From Chitinibacter sp. FCG-7 (lineage in GTDB: Bacteria; Pseudomonadota; Gammaproteobacteria; Burkholderiales; Chitinibacteraceae), in the NCBI RefSeq assembly GCF_040047665.1, contig NZ_CP157355.1:2666001-2730000 (forward strand): a stretch of 64,000 bases of DNA. Reading direction: 5' to 3'. The translations under genes and the position numbers were made by a program. Below the pieces are notes generated by a model. It saw only the letters and a list, made by a program, of their open reading frames with translations, had not been told where the DNA came from and did not search any database. How positions within the stretch are numbered: position 1 is the first letter of the stretch; every line of letters starts with the position of its first letter. This document shows, piece by piece, positions 42,347 to 52,397 of this stretch.

Positions 42347-43030
42347 ATGGAAACCGCTCTTGAATATTTGCAAGGGACTAAGGTTGCAGCAGAAAGCTTA
42401 TTTCAGGTATTAGATCAGTATCAGAATTCGTGGATGAGATCATTTGTTGATTGCGTCAATTCAGAGAATATCACTGAGTTGCGAAGTCATAAAGAAATGC
42501 TTTTTAGTATTGATTTGTCTCGGGAGGTCATTGCAGGTTCAATTTTGCAAATTGCACATGCTGCAATTGAAACATATCCCCCATTTAATTGCGAAAAAGC
42601 TGGCATTGTTGTTGATATTGAAAGAACAGTTAATGCTTATATTAAATCTGGTGAACTAAAGAAGCTAGGGAAGTCATCTAAGTTGAACGGTGATAGGTTT
42701 AGTTTTCCAAAGAAGTTTTGTTGTGGGCGTTTAGTTGCAGATTTGCCAGTTGGACTAATTATTTATGCAGGAAGAAATCAGTATAATCATTTTGGCGAAG
42801 TGAATAGAAAATTATCGCCACAGAATGAAGCTATATTTCGCCATTTAAATTTATCTTATCCCGCGCTCCCTAATGGGATTTGTTTTGATCTTGATAGTGG
42901 CAGAACTGAGGGCCGGAAGCGTCAATTTTTCTCATGGTCGATTTTATGTGCTCTAGGCTGGGTCCGTCAGAATGAATTGTCGGGCTTTGATGTGTATTTG
43001 AAAGACTTGAGAAGTATATTATGTGAATGA
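42347..43030 (+). CDS. Hypothetical protein in an AT-rich island
   Basis: The 227-residue soluble protein has no signal or membrane segment. Landmarks are EYLQGTKVAAESLFQVLDQY, IAGSILQIAHAAIETYPPF, GLIIYAGRNQYNHFGEVNRK and GFDVYLKDLRSILCE. No family is recognised; the ARNQYNHF-like stretch is suggestive of HEPN-type helical proteins but is not enough. The gene is markedly more AT-rich than gltX and nagZ on both sides, and Shine-Dalgarno signals are weak, so it was probably acquired. Confidence 0.72.
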   Translation: METALEYLQGTKVAAESLFQVLDQYQNSWMRSFVDCVNSENITELRSHKEMLFSIDLSREVIAGSILQIAHAAIETYPPFNCEKAGIVVDIERTVNAYIKSGELKKLGKSSKLNGDRFSFPKKFCCGRLVADLPVGLIIYAGRNQYNHFGEVNRKLSPQNEAIFRHLNLSYPALPNGICFDLDSGRTEGRKRQFFSWSILCALGWVRQNELSGFDVYLKDLRSILCE

Positions 43031-43100
43031 AGTAAAATATGACTTTGCTATATTGGTATGCTTTTCTCTATTTTGATATCTAAATTCAAAAGAAATATAA

Positions 43101-44666
43101 ATGAGTAATTTGAAGGCGCAGATCGGCCAGCTTGTGATGGTTGGTTTCGATGGTTTTGTTCCCAATGCCCATATCGAGCAACTGATTCGCGAGCAGCGTG
43201 TGGGCGGGGTGATTCTGTTTCGCCGCAATATCGAATCGCCCGCGCAGGTGGCGGCGCTGTGTCGTCGCTTGCAGGAAATCAACGCCGAAGTCTCGGATAT
43301 TCCGCTGCTGATCGGCATTGATCAGGAAGGCGGGATGGTGATGCGGATTGAAGAGGGCGTCACGCCGTTGCCCTCCGCAATGGCCTACGCGTCGGGCTAT
43401 GCCTCGCACGCGGTGGCCGGTTGCAGCCCAGCAGACTGTGAAGAGTTGCACCGCATTGGCGCGGATGAACTGCGCCAGATGGGCATCAATATCAATTTCG
43501 CGCCCAGTCTGGACATCAACAATAACCGTAATAATCCGGTGATTGGCGTGCGTTCGTTTGGCGAAAATTCGCCCACCGTTACCGTGTATGGTCTGGCGGC
43601 GATGCGCGGTATTCAGGCGGCGGGGATTGCGGCGACGGCCAAGCATTTTCCGGGGCACGGCGATACGGCCAGCGATTCGCACTATGCCTTGCCGGTGATT
43701 GCTCACGATAAATCGCGGCTCGACGCGGTTGAACTCGCACCGTTCAAGGCGGCGATTGCCGCTGGCGTTGATGCGATTATGACGGCGCATGTGGTTTTTC
43801 CGGCGATTGAGTCCGATACCGCCACGCCCGCCACTTTGTCGCGCAAAGTGCTGAGTGGCCTGTTGCGCGAGGAGCTGGGTTTTAGCGGCGTGATTGTCAC
43901 CGATTGCCTGGAAATGGACGCGATTTCCGACGTGGCCAAAGGCGGAGCCGGTACGGCGCAAGGCGCGGTGCTGGCGATTCGGGCGGGCGCGGATATTGCA
44001 CTGGTTTCGCACCGGCTCGACCGCCAGCGCGAGGCGGTGCAGGCGATTGTTGATGCGCTTGAGCAGGGGTATTTACCGCTGGAGCAGGTGCAGGCTGCCG
44101 CTGAAAGAATTACCCAGATGAAGTATGCCCGAGCCATGCAGCACTGGCGTGATTTACCAGTTGTGCCGCAAAACCTGCAGGCCGAGAGTGCAATGGCGCT
44201 GGCCAGACAGGTGCAGTCACTGGCGATTCGCCATCAGGGCGCGCCGCTCGATTGCACACAGCCGGTATTGCTGGTGACGGTCGAAGTGCTGGCCCGCACC
44301 GAAATTGATGAAGTGGCGTTGGGCGCGTCGATCAGCGCGCGCGGCACTTTACTGCCGCTCTTGCAGGCGGCAGGTCTGGCGGTGACCGAAATGATCATTC
44401 CGCCCCAAGTGGGCGAGGCTGATTTTGCGGCGGTGCTCGCGGCGGCCAATGCCGCGCCGCAAGTGGTGTTCCAGAGCTATAACGCAACGCGTTTTGCGCG
44501 CCAGAGCGAGCTGATTGCTGCGATTGATCCGACCAAACTAACTTTGATCGCCGGTCGCAACCCCTATGATTTTGACCTGGTACCCAAAGCGCGTGCGCGC
44601 CTAGCCGCGTGCAGCAACCGCCCGCCGGTCTTGCAATTGATGATGAAGTATTTGCTGGGTAATTAA
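43101..44666 (+). CDS. nagZ: GH3 beta-N-acetylhexosaminidase
   Basis: The 521-residue glycoside hydrolase removes N-acetylglucosamine from the non-reducing end of muropeptide or chitin fragments. LLIGIDQEGGMVMRI, NINFAPSLDINNN, the catalytic loop TAKHFPGHGDTASDSHYALP and the nucleophile Asp in GVIVTDCLEMDAI are present. The NagZ-only N-terminal barrel is followed by about 170 extra residues, as in two-domain Gram-positive and marine forms, so it is longer than the 340-residue E. coli NagZ. There is no signal peptide, so it is cytosolic. Confidence 0.92.
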   Translation: MSNLKAQIGQLVMVGFDGFVPNAHIEQLIREQRVGGVILFRRNIESPAQVAALCRRLQEINAEVSDIPLLIGIDQEGGMVMRIEEGVTPLPSAMAYASGYASHAVAGCSPADCEELHRIGADELRQMGININFAPSLDINNNRNNPVIGVRSFGENSPTVTVYGLAAMRGIQAAGIAATAKHFPGHGDTASDSHYALPVIAHDKSRLDAVELAPFKAAIAAGVDAIMTAHVVFPAIESDTATPATLSRKVLSGLLREELGFSGVIVTDCLEMDAISDVAKGGAGTAQGAVLAIRAGADIALVSHRLDRQREAVQAIVDALEQGYLPLEQVQAAAERITQMKYARAMQHWRDLPVVPQNLQAESAMALARQVQSLAIRHQGAPLDCTQPVLLVTVEVLARTEIDEVALGASISARGTLLPLLQAAGLAVTEMIIPPQVGEADFAAVLAAANAAPQVVFQSYNATRFARQSELIAAIDPTKLTLIAGRNPYDFDLVPKARARLAACSNRPPVLQLMMKYLLGN

Positions 44667-44725
44667 GGGTATATGGCTGAAGCTTAATTTAGCATTGATC
44701 TCTGTGCTTATACCCATGGGTGTAT

Positions 44726-45508
44726 TTAGCTGCTCTTCAATTGACGGCGATACCGTTCGGGCGATACGCCGGTGTGTTGGCGAAACATCGCGATAAACGC
44801 CGACGGGTTGCCATAGCCCAGCTGCCACGCAATATCCTGAATGCTGCCGCCGTCTTTGAGCGCGGCTTGCGCGTGCAAGAGGCGCAGGCGGTTGCGCCAT
44901 TGCACAAAGCTGAGCCCCATCTCGCGCTGGAAGTGCCGCGCCAGAGTGCGCTCGGTGGTGTGCACTTGCGCCGCCCATTGCGTTAGCGTCGTCGTGTCGC
45001 CCGGATTGCGCCGCAGTGCGTCCAGAATCGGGCGCAATTGTTTGTGCTCAGTTTCAGGTAGATAGCAGCGCTGATGGTCGGCGGCGAGCAGCAATTCAAG
45101 CAATAAACGCGCTTGCGTTTGCTCGCCATCGCTGCATGCGTGGATTTGCCGCGCGGCAAAATCGTCAAACAGCGCACGGATTAGCGGCGTTTGTGCAATC
45201 AGGCAAGCGTAATCGGGCAGACGCTGCGCCCATGTTTCGCTGACATAGGCCGAGGTGTAGGCCAGCGCCTGCCGGATATAGGCTGCGTGCGCGAGCTCCG
45301 CCGGCACCCAGACGATGTAATCGGCCGGCGCAACCAGATTAAGCTCGCCCGCGCTGATTTCCAGTAGCCCCAGATTGATCCGGTTCAGTTGCCCCCACGG
45401 ATGGCGGTGCGGCGCATAGCCGGTGTGCGCGTCAACTTGTTCGTAGCGAAAATACAGTGGTGCCGGTTCGGGCAGCTGTGCGTCCTGCGCGCTGTAGGGA
45501 ACGTTCAT
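44726..45508 (-). CDS. AraC-family transcriptional regulator
   Basis: The 260-residue protein has an N-terminal cupin-like sensing region (GYAPHRHPWGQLNRI, GELNLVAPADYIVWVPAELA). The C-terminal double helix-turn-helix includes TLTQWAAQVHTTERTLARHF, QWRNRLRLLHAQAAL, and IQDIAWQLGYGNPSAFIAMF. It ends FRQHTGVSPERYRRQL. I chose ATG 45508, preceded by CTGGAGCCCCG. It is divergent from the EamA-type transporter gene, a likely target. Confidence 0.92.
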   Translation of the reverse strand: MNVPYSAQDAQLPEPAPLYFRYEQVDAHTGYAPHRHPWGQLNRINLGLLEISAGELNLVAPADYIVWVPAELAHAAYIRQALAYTSAYVSETWAQRLPDYACLIAQTPLIRALFDDFAARQIHACSDGEQTQARLLLELLLAADHQRCYLPETEHKQLRPILDALRRNPGDTTTLTQWAAQVHTTERTLARHFQREMGLSFVQWRNRLRLLHAQAALKDGGSIQDIAWQLGYGNPSAFIAMFRQHTGVSPERYRRQLKSS

Positions 45509-45655
45509 CGGGGCTCCAGTCGGGAGAAAAGGTTTGCTCAAACTGCCTGCAGCAATCTGTCCGGATTTCGTGATTGATTTGTCTGCTTTGCATTATAAGC
45601 ATCGAATCGGACGGCGATACACTGCTAGTGTCGAATTTACTCCCCGGAGGCCATG

Positions 45656-46537
45656 ATGAACTGGCTTTTTCCTGTACTGGCCGTGCTGATCTGGGCGGCC
45701 AATACCGTGGTGTCCAAGGCGGCCGCAGCGGTGATCGATCCGGCAGCGATTTCGCTGTATCGCTGGCTGATTGCCGCACTGGTGCTCAGCCCGGTGATGG
45801 CGCCGCAATTGCGGCGGCAATGGCCGCAGCTTCGGCCTTATCTAGCCAAATTTGCGGTGCTGGCTTTGCTGGGCATGGTGTTGTATCAGTGCCTGGCTTA
45901 TTTTGCCGCGCACAGCACCAGCGCGACCAATATGGGCGTGATTTGTGCGCTGATTCCGCTGCTGGGTGTGCTGCTCAATAGCCTGCTCTTCAATTTCAAA
46001 CCTGCGCCAGCGGCGGTGCTCGGTGTGCTGGTTTCGCTGGCGGGCGTGCTGTATTTGCTCGGGCAGGGGCATCCGGCGAGCTTACTGGCCAATGGGGTTA
46101 ATCGTGGCGATGCGCTGATGCTGGTCGGCTCAAGCGCTTACGCGCTGTATGGGATTTTGCTGCGCCGCTGGGCGCTGCCTTTTGCGCCGTGGCTGATTTT
46201 ATATGTGCAGGTTTTGCTCGGTGTGCTGATGTTGATTCCGGTGGCGGCCAGCGCGCACAGTCTGGCCATTGTGCCCTCCGCAATCGGGCTGGTTTTGTTT
46301 GCCGGGATAGCCTCATCCGTGTTGGCGGCGTATTGCTGGATGATCGGCGTGCAGCAACTGGGCAGCGAGCAGGCGGCGATTTTCATGAATATGCTGCCGC
46401 TATTTACCGCCCTGATTGCCTCGCTGGTGCTGGGTGAAACCATTCATGCCTATCACTGGCTGGGCGGTGGCCTGATTCTGTTCGGCGTCGTGCTGGCGCA
46501 GGGCAGAGGGTGGCTGTTGCGGCGGCAAGCGGCTTAG
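45656..46537 (+). CDS. EamA/DMT-family exporter
   Basis: The 293-residue protein has ten hydrophobic helices in two EamA repeats. [20 protein letters not shown] and [15 protein letters not shown] start the first repeat. [21 protein letters not shown] starts the second, and [19 protein letters not shown] ends it. The substrate is unknown, probably an amino acid or drug. ATG 45656 lies five bases from GGAGG; the ATG at 45653 would be too close. It is divergently paired with the AraC regulator. Its stop overlaps the convergent chemoreceptor stop. Confidence 0.88.
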   Translation: MNWLFPVLAVLIWAANTVVSKAAAAVIDPAAISLYRWLIAALVLSPVMAPQLRRQWPQLRPYLAKFAVLALLGMVLYQCLAYFAAHSTSATNMGVICALIPLLGVLLNSLLFNFKPAPAAVLGVLVSLAGVLYLLGQGHPASLLANGVNRGDALMLVGSSAYALYGILLRRWALPFAPWLILYVQVLLGVLMLIPVAASAHSLAIVPSAIGLVLFAGIASSVLAAYCWMIGVQQLGSEQAAIFMNMLPLFTALIASLVLGETIHAYHWLGGGLILFGVVLAQGRGWLLRRQAA

Positions 46538-48186
46538 AGCTTGAAGCGCCCGATCATCTGCCGCAATTGTTCGGCCAGCTGGTTCAGATTGCCGATCACA
46601 TCGCGCGCGGCCTGCAGTGATTGATTGCCATCCTGCGCCATGTTGCTGATGCGCTCGGCTGATTTGGCCATATCGGTGGTGGCGCTCGATTGTTCGTGCG
46701 TGGCTTCGGCAATATCCTGAATTCGCGCCACAACTTCCTGCATTTGTTGCTCGATCTGGCTGATGTCACTAGCGGCTTGCTGCGCCTTGTGTACGCTATT
46801 GTGCACGGCGTCGTGCGTATTGCCCATATCATGGCTGGCGCGGTGCGATTGCTCGCGCATCGCGCCGATTTTGGCGCTGATTTCCACCGCCGCTTGGCCC
46901 GAGCGTTCGGCCAGTTTGCGCACTTCATCGGCGACAATGGCAAAACCCCGGCCTTGCTCGCCAGCGCGCGCCGCTTCAATCGCCGCATTGAGCGCCAGCA
47001 GATTGGTCTGATCGGCGATTTCCTTGATGACGCTGACAATGCTGCTGATCTGCACCGAATGTTGCTCCAGCTCGTCCATCGCCGCAGAGAGCTGGCTCAC
47101 CTGCCGGGCAATATCGTTGACCTCATTGGCCGCATTGATGACCGATTCGGCGGCGGCCTGCGATTGTCGGCCGGTGTTTTGCACGACGTTTTCCGCGTCC
47201 TGTGTATTCTGGGCGATGTGATTGATGCTGACGGTAATTTCTTCGATGGTGGCCGCAGTGGCGGTGGCCATTTCACTTTGCTGCTGGGCGTCGTGACTCA
47301 GGCGCTGGGTCATCTGGTCAATGGTGTGGACGCCGCTGGTCAGTTTGACCGTTTCATTGTGGACCGTTAAAAACATCTGCCTGAGCTGGCTCATAAAGGT
47401 GTTGACGTGCGTGGCAATCTGGCCGATTTCGTCGGCCGATTGCACAGGCAACTGTATGGTCAGATCGCCCTGGCCGGTGGTCAGCGAGTGCATCATATCG
47501 CGCAGGCGGCGTAGCGGTTGCGCAATCATATTGCCCAGCAGCAGCGAGACTACAATTGCAACGATCAGCATCACCAGGCCGGTGGCGGCGGCGGCCCACA
47601 TGGCGGCGTTTACTTCCTGACGTACAACATTGGCGTCAACATCCACGCCGACGACATACACCTCGCCACTCGGGCTGGTCACCGGCAGCAGGATGGAGCG
47701 CAAAAAGCCATATTCCGGGCTATCGTTTTCACTGTACTGTGCCTGCCCACTTTGTTTGGCCAGCCGGGTGGCCGGATCGGTTTCCGGTACATCGCTGGGC
47801 TTAAGGTAGAAATCAACCGTTGGGTCGCGCAATTGCTCGTCGGACAGCGACGCGGTGGTATAGATTACCTGCTGTTCACGCACAATAAACGAATAAAGGT
47901 AATTCACGCCCATCTGCCGTGCGGCCTGCGTCAGTCTTTCGGCTTCGCGGCGCTTTTCGCGCAGATCAACCTGATCGCGTGCTGGCAGCCGGTCGTGATA
48001 CTGGCTGCCGATGATATGAATATAAGCGCGCGCGGCGGTTTCCAGCTTGGCGTTGACGGTAGCCAGTGCGTGCTGCCTGGCGCTGAGGATGGATTGCGTG
48101 GTGAAAACGGCGATGGTGAGCAGCGAGACTAGCAGAAAGGCGCTCTGCAATTTGAGTCTGATATTGAGGCCTTGAATGAAAGTCAT
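46534..48186 (-). CDS. Methyl-accepting chemotaxis protein with periplasmic Cache-like sensor
   Basis: The 550-residue receptor has a first membrane helix near 13-32, a periplasmic sensing region (about 33-195, with [20 protein letters not shown] and [19 protein letters not shown]), a second helix near 197-220, a HAMP segment ([20 protein letters not shown]) and the signalling tip [20 protein letters not shown]. It ends QMIGRFKL without a CheB/CheR pentapeptide. Its ligand is unknown. The stop codon TAA overlaps the stop of the convergent exporter gene. Confidence 0.92.
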   Translation of the reverse strand: MTFIQGLNIRLKLQSAFLLVSLLTIAVFTTQSILSARQHALATVNAKLETAARAYIHIIGSQYHDRLPARDQVDLREKRREAERLTQAARQMGVNYLYSFIVREQQVIYTTASLSDEQLRDPTVDFYLKPSDVPETDPATRLAKQSGQAQYSENDSPEYGFLRSILLPVTSPSGEVYVVGVDVDANVVRQEVNAAMWAAAATGLVMLIVAIVVSLLLGNMIAQPLRRLRDMMHSLTTGQGDLTIQLPVQSADEIGQIATHVNTFMSQLRQMFLTVHNETVKLTSGVHTIDQMTQRLSHDAQQQSEMATATAATIEEITVSINHIAQNTQDAENVVQNTGRQSQAAAESVINAANEVNDIARQVSQLSAAMDELEQHSVQISSIVSVIKEIADQTNLLALNAAIEAARAGEQGRGFAIVADEVRKLAERSGQAAVEISAKIGAMREQSHRASHDMGNTHDAVHNSVHKAQQAASDISQIEQQMQEVVARIQDIAEATHEQSSATTDMAKSAERISNMAQDGNQSLQAARDVIGNLNQLAEQLRQMIGRFKL

Positions 48187-48262
48187 GACAGATTCCGGGT
48201 GGGCTGATTTCTTACTTATTGTATGTTATTCGTCGGGCATCACAAGCTTGACCTTCCCGCGC

Positions 48263-48294
48263 AAAAAAAACGCCACATGGTTACCCATGTGGCG
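48263..48294 (-). terminator. Intrinsic terminator of the GH19 chitinase gene
   Basis: On the minus strand CGCCACATG GGTAAC CATGTGGCG forms a perfect 9-bp stem followed by eight T. It begins 27 bases after the chitinase stop. Confidence 0.92.
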
Positions 48295-48321
48295 TATGTC
48301 TTTGCAGATCAGACTGGATAA

Positions 48322-50085
48322 TTACTTCAGAGTAATACCCCAGTTAGCTTCCACACACTTGGTGTATTGGCCGTCGATCAGCGCATTGTATGGCGTCTGG
48401 TAGCTGACGAGTTGACACTTGTTGTCGCCGCCCACTTTCCAGTCTTTTTCCCAGTAGATGTTAAATGCTGCAGACGAGCCACCATCGAAGCGACCCATGC
48501 CTGAGCATTTCATCGATTCTTTGTTGATGTCCCAACCCAGATCACGCGAAAACTCGGTGTAGTAGTTGATGCGGTTTTGCGCAGCCGGTTTGGTTGGCGT
48601 GTCTTGGCATTCAGCATTGATAATCTGGATCGTCGTTGGGAAGTCGTTACCCAATTGACGCGATTTATCAAACTCGTTCGGTACCCAAGTGCCGTCAATT
48701 ACGTGCAGCATTGAGGGTTTTGGTGGCTGTGGGTAAACGAAGAAGAACACCGCTGACGCGAGGTTCAACCAACTTTCAGCTACCAAGTCTGGGTTTTTCA
48801 GCAACACAGATTGGTCGCCATCGAACATCGCCTGGCTAAATGGGCCGTAGTTGTAGTTGTAAGACAACTGTTTCGCGCCACGACCGAAGTATTTCAGGTA
48901 GCCGCCTTTCGCGTCGGTGCCGCAAGTCCAGACTTTGTTAAATACCGGGTCAGCACATTCGCCGTTATAACCGCAATTGGTGCCTGAGTCGGTACAACCC
49001 ATTTCACGTACATGCACCAAAGCTTGCAGCCATTCCGGGTTGCCGTATTGCTCAACGCTATGACCACCAGTTTCTTGGGCGAAGTGGGCAAAAGAAGCAG
49101 CCAATGAGCGGCGGCAGATTTCGTCGGCATTGCGACCGTCGGTGTAGTCACCACAGAACGCTGGGAACTTGGCTGTAGCTTGCAGGAAGCGGGTGTAGGT
49201 GTAGCTTGGGTGAGCTTTGGAGAAGTAGTAATCCCACTTCGCTTTTGGCAAGATCGCTTCAACGCGTTTCACGTTGCTTGGATTCGTCATCAGGCCAGGG
49301 GCGACGGCTTCAACCACCGAGTTTGGCATGGTGCGAACCGAAGCTTTCACTTTACGGAAAATATCGCTATTGGTCAGCGTCGCTGCGTAGGCATCAGCTT
49401 CGGCTTTGGTCGGTACGCCACCCGTGCTGCCGCCACCGCCCGGAGGTGGGGTGGTCATGCCTGCTGAGTCACAAGCACCTGCTGCATTCCATGCGCCGTC
49501 TTTGCCTGGCTCGGCACCGGCATTGGCCCACCATTTGGCCGTGTAGTTGACTGCGTTAAAGCTGACTTTCGCGCCGCCAGCGTACGAGCTGCCTGCATTC
49601 CATGCGGTATCACATTTTGGCAGGCCAGAACCTGGTGTGGTGGTGACGTTTGGTGTAGGAGTCGGTGTCGGTGCTGTTGTTGGAGCGGCGGTCACCACGG
49701 GCGTCGCGCTTGGTTTGGCTGTAGGTGTCGCCGTCGGTGCTGCAGTCACCACTGGCGTTGCAGTCGGCTTGGCAGTTGGTGCTACTGTTGGAGCCACTGT
49801 TGGCGTGATGGTAGGAGCGACAGTAGGTGCTGCGGTCGGCGCTGTTGTTGGTTTGACTGTTGGTGCAGGGGTAGCACCGCTAGCGCCAAGCAATTGCCAC
49901 GGGCCCCACTGGCTGGCACCTGGCGCTTCGCCGGTGGTCCACCATTTGGCTTTGTAATCTTTACCCTGATAAGTAACGACGTCGTTAGCCAGATAAACAG
50001 ATGAGGCATTCCAGTCTGCGGCCCATACGCCTGCGCTCAGACATAAAGCTGCCACCAAAGCCGAGATTTGAAACTTGGTATTCAT
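48322..50085 (-). CDS. Secreted family 19 chitinase with two chitin-binding modules
   Basis: The 587-residue exported enzyme starts with a signal peptide ending AGVWA. A CBM5/12 module follows (about 24-70: WNASSVYLANDVVTYQGKDY, KAKWWTTGEAPG), then a Pro/Thr/Val/Ala linker of about 90 residues, a second CBM5/12 (WNAGSSYAGGAKVSFNAVNY, KWWANAGAEPG), a Gly-rich linker and a GH19 domain. The GH19 domain shows FAHFAQETGGHS with the catalytic Glu, YFGRGAKQLSYNYNYGPFSQ and several Cys. It hydrolyses chitin with inversion. GGAG precedes ATG 50085. A terminator follows. Confidence 0.94.
   Translation of the reverse strand: MNTKFQISALVAALCLSAGVWAADWNASSVYLANDVVTYQGKDYKAKWWTTGEAPGASQWGPWQLLGASGATPAPTVKPTTAPTAAPTVAPTITPTVAPTVAPTAKPTATPVVTAAPTATPTAKPSATPVVTAAPTTAPTPTPTPNVTTTPGSGLPKCDTAWNAGSSYAGGAKVSFNAVNYTAKWWANAGAEPGKDGAWNAAGACDSAGMTTPPPGGGGSTGGVPTKAEADAYAATLTNSDIFRKVKASVRTMPNSVVEAVAPGLMTNPSNVKRVEAILPKAKWDYYFSKAHPSYTYTRFLQATAKFPAFCGDYTDGRNADEICRRSLAASFAHFAQETGGHSVEQYGNPEWLQALVHVREMGCTDSGTNCGYNGECADPVFNKVWTCGTDAKGGYLKYFGRGAKQLSYNYNYGPFSQAMFDGDQSVLLKNPDLVAESWLNLASAVFFFVYPQPPKPSMLHVIDGTWVPNEFDKSRQLGNDFPTTIQIINAECQDTPTKPAAQNRINYYTEFSRDLGWDINKESMKCSGMGRFDGGSSAAFNIYWEKDWKVGGDNKCQLVSYQTPYNALIDGQYTKCVEANWGITLK
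49629..49880 (-). repeat. Low-complexity tandem-repeat linker inside the chitinase gene
   Basis: The linker encodes imperfect units such as PTVAPT, TAKPTATPVV and TAAPTATP. The block containing TAKP.ATPVVTAAPT appears twice in tandem. The DNA on the other strand reads as a Gly/Val/Ala-rich open frame, which is a shadow. Such tracts are prone to change in repeat number. Confidence 0.8.
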
Positions 50086-50468
50086 AGTCCCACTCCATCG
50101 AGGATTTTGGCCGGTCAAGAGCTGCGCTTTCCCCATTAACGCCGCTGGCACTTTTATGTCCACTGATAGCTAAACGGTCTCAGTGGTTGTCTTGAATCCT
50201 GAAACTGGTATTAAAGGATTTCCGTAATCCTACCATTCGTAGTCTGGGCGTCAATCACTACAAGCTAGGGAAATCACGTATTTATGACAAATAATTTTTA
50301 GGGAAAGAAAGCTTTGATTTAATTGTAAATATTCTTTCTTTTGTCTGACTTTTTTCTTCTTTTTACTCTGTTTTTAAGCGTTTTCTAATGTTTAAATATC
50401 CATTTGACGCTGGCAGGGCGGGGTATAATGTGTGGCGCAGTTTTGATGATGAAAAAGGTTGAATCGGG
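50086..50468. other. Gene-free stretch with probable divergent promoters
   Basis: This 383-base interval between the chitinase and the Lys-rich protein has no supported gene. Bases about 50278-50400 are strongly AT-rich. A near-perfect -10 element TATAAT lies at 50424-50429, extended by GGG on the left, 39 bases before the ATG at 50469. TTGACG precedes it with a spacing of only 14, so the -35 assignment is uncertain. No catabolite or operator palindrome was clear. Confidence 0.5.
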
Positions 50469-50969
50469 ATGCAGAATTTTTTGCGAAGTATGGTCGTTTT
50501 TGTGAGCTCAGTGGTATTAGCAACCAGCACAGTGTGGGCTGAAGATGCCCCGTTGCCATTTGATAGCCCTGACGCCGCGCCACCAATTGCCAAGCGTGTG
50601 CCTGCTGCCAGCTCGCAAAATACGACCAGCTCGCAACGTACGAATGTACAATCTGCGCCCAAAGCCAAGACGGCTAAGGTCGGCAAGTACAAAAAAACCA
50701 GATACAAGAAAACGGCTCAAACCGTGAAGCGTGGCAAAACAGTGAGCAGCAAAAAGGCCCGTACGCAAAGCGTGCAAAAAGGGAAAAAAGGCAAAATCAG
50801 AGCCGTATCGTCCGCCAAGGCCAAAAAGTCCCGCGTGAACACCGTGAGTAAGCAGCGTAATCTGAAAAAATCCAGCCAGAAGCGGCCGAGGGCGGGGGCG
50901 GTGAAATCCGGCAAAGCAGGAAAAGCCGGAAAAGTAGCGAAGTCACGCCATACAGCGCGGGCAAAATAA
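50469..50969 (+). CDS. Exported Lys-rich basic protein
   Basis: The 166-residue protein starts with a signal peptide (MQNFLRSMVVFVSSVVLATS, cleavage after VWA). After an acidic/Pro stretch, residues about 60-166 are a disordered Lys/Arg/Ser/Ala tail with KAKTAKVGKYKKTRYKKTA and AGKAGKVAKSRHTARAK, like a histone H1 tail. No enzyme motif is present. The combination of an export signal and a histone-like tail is unusual and suggests binding to acidic cell-surface polymers or DNA. A TATAAT promoter element lies 40 bases upstream. Confidence 0.75.
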   Translation: MQNFLRSMVVFVSSVVLATSTVWAEDAPLPFDSPDAAPPIAKRVPAASSQNTTSSQRTNVQSAPKAKTAKVGKYKKTRYKKTAQTVKRGKTVSSKKARTQSVQKGKKGKIRAVSSAKAKKSRVNTVSKQRNLKKSSQKRPRAGAVKSGKAGKAGKVAKSRHTARAK

Positions 50970-51090
50970 GCCAAGCCGCCCTGACTACTCGACTTTTTAA
51001 GCTAACTTAAAGAGTTTCAAGCAGGGGCGGTCTAGTTATCATTGTGCGCAATGCCGGGCAGCCGCTAGGCAGCCCGGTCTATTCGATCAC

Positions 51091-52392
51091 TCAGGCCTTG
51101 TTGATGCGCGAGAGTTCTTCAAAGTAAGTCGGGAAAGTTTTGGCCGTGCATTTCGGATCATTAATCCGCACCGGCACGCCGCCCAGTGCCACCAGTGAGA
51201 AGCACATTGCCATGCGATGATCGTCGTAGGTGTCGATTTCGGCGTTAGCGATCAACTGCTCAGGTGGCGTCACCGAAATCCAGTCCTGACCTTCCTCGAC
51301 CATCGCGCCTACTTTGCGCAATTCGGTCGCCATTGCGGAGAGGCGATCGGTTTCTTTTACCCGCCAGCTTTCAATATTACGAATGGTCGTTTTGCCGTTG
51401 GTAAACAGCGCGGCAATCGCAATGGTCATCGCCGCATCCGGGATGTGATTCAGGTCAACGTCGATGGCTTGCAGCTGACCATTGCTTGGGCGAGCTGCCT
51501 CAATCCAGTTTGGTCCCCAGGTGATTTGCGCGCCCATTTGTTCCAGTGTTTCGGCAAAGCGTTTGTCGCCTTGGATTGATTCGCTGCCAACGCCGGTGAC
51601 GCGAACTGCGGCACCATTCATCGCGCCAATCGCGCCAGCGGCAAGGAAGTAAGACGCGCTGGATGCATCGCCTTCAACGAAAATCTCGCCCGGTGATTGG
51701 TACACTTGGCCCGCAGGGATAAAGAATTCGTTCCAGCTCTTTTTCTCGACTTTCAGACCAAACTTGGCCATCAAATTGAGCGTGATTTCGATATACGGTT
51801 TGGAGATCAGCTCACCAACCACTTCAATCGTCATATCACGATTAGAGAGTGGCAAGGCCATCAAGAGGCCGGTCAGAAACTGGCTGGATACATTGCCTTT
51901 GACTTGCACCTTGTCTGCAGCTACCACGCCCGGCTTGATTTGCAGCGGCGGGAAACCTTCATTGCCCAGATAATCAATCTGGCAGCCCGCCTGACGCAGT
52001 GCATCGACCAGATCGCCAATCGGGCGCTCATGCATGCGTGCCACGCCGTGCAGATGATAGCTGCCGTTCGATAGCGCCAGCGCTGCAGTGAGTGGGCGGA
52101 AAGCCGTACCGGCATTGCCCAGAAACAGATCGGCCTCTTTATTCGGAAAATTACCCGCGCAGCCATGCACGATAAAATCGCGGCTGTCGCCGATCTGCTC
52201 AACTTTGACGCCGAGTGTCGCGAGCGCTTCAAGCATGCGTTGTGTATCGTCCGACGCCAACAGGCCACGCACCGTGGTTTGACCCGCGCATAATGCAGCC
52301 AGTAACAGCGTGCGGTTAGAAATACTTTTTGAGCCGGGCAGTGCAACAGTGCCAGCGACTTTGGCGATCGGGGCGAGGTCTAAAAATTCCAT
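51091..52392 (-). CDS. aroA: 5-enolpyruvylshikimate-3-phosphate synthase
   Basis: The 433-residue enzyme of the shikimate pathway joins PEP to shikimate 3-phosphate. It shows [21 protein letters not shown] at the N-terminus, [18 protein letters not shown] at about 90-107, [17 protein letters not shown], and [20 protein letters not shown] with [14 protein letters not shown] near the end. The motif following LGNAGTA has Phe in place of the usual Met before RPL. It ends a minus-strand pair with waaF, separated by 5 bases. Confidence 0.96.
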   Translation of the reverse strand: MEFLDLAPIAKVAGTVALPGSKSISNRTLLLAALCAGQTTVRGLLASDDTQRMLEALATLGVKVEQIGDSRDFIVHGCAGNFPNKEADLFLGNAGTAFRPLTAALALSNGSYHLHGVARMHERPIGDLVDALRQAGCQIDYLGNEGFPPLQIKPGVVAADKVQVKGNVSSQFLTGLLMALPLSNRDMTIEVVGELISKPYIEITLNLMAKFGLKVEKKSWNEFFIPAGQVYQSPGEIFVEGDASSASYFLAAGAIGAMNGAAVRVTGVGSESIQGDKRFAETLEQMGAQITWGPNWIEAARPSNGQLQAIDVDLNHIPDAAMTIAIAALFTNGKTTIRNIESWRVKETDRLSAMATELRKVGAMVEEGQDWISVTPPEQLIANAEIDTYDDHRMAMCFSLVALGGVPVRINDPKCTAKTFPTYFEELSRINKA

Positions 52393-52397
52393 GCTGA

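Noticed and set aside
43086..44012. 308-codon minus-strand frame across nagZ
   Set aside because: Antisense to a well-conserved hydrolase; rich in His, Arg and Asn without domain features.
49547..49957. Plus-strand frame rich in Gly-Val-Ala
   Set aside because: It is the complement of the Pro-Thr linker of the chitinase gene and has no start signal.
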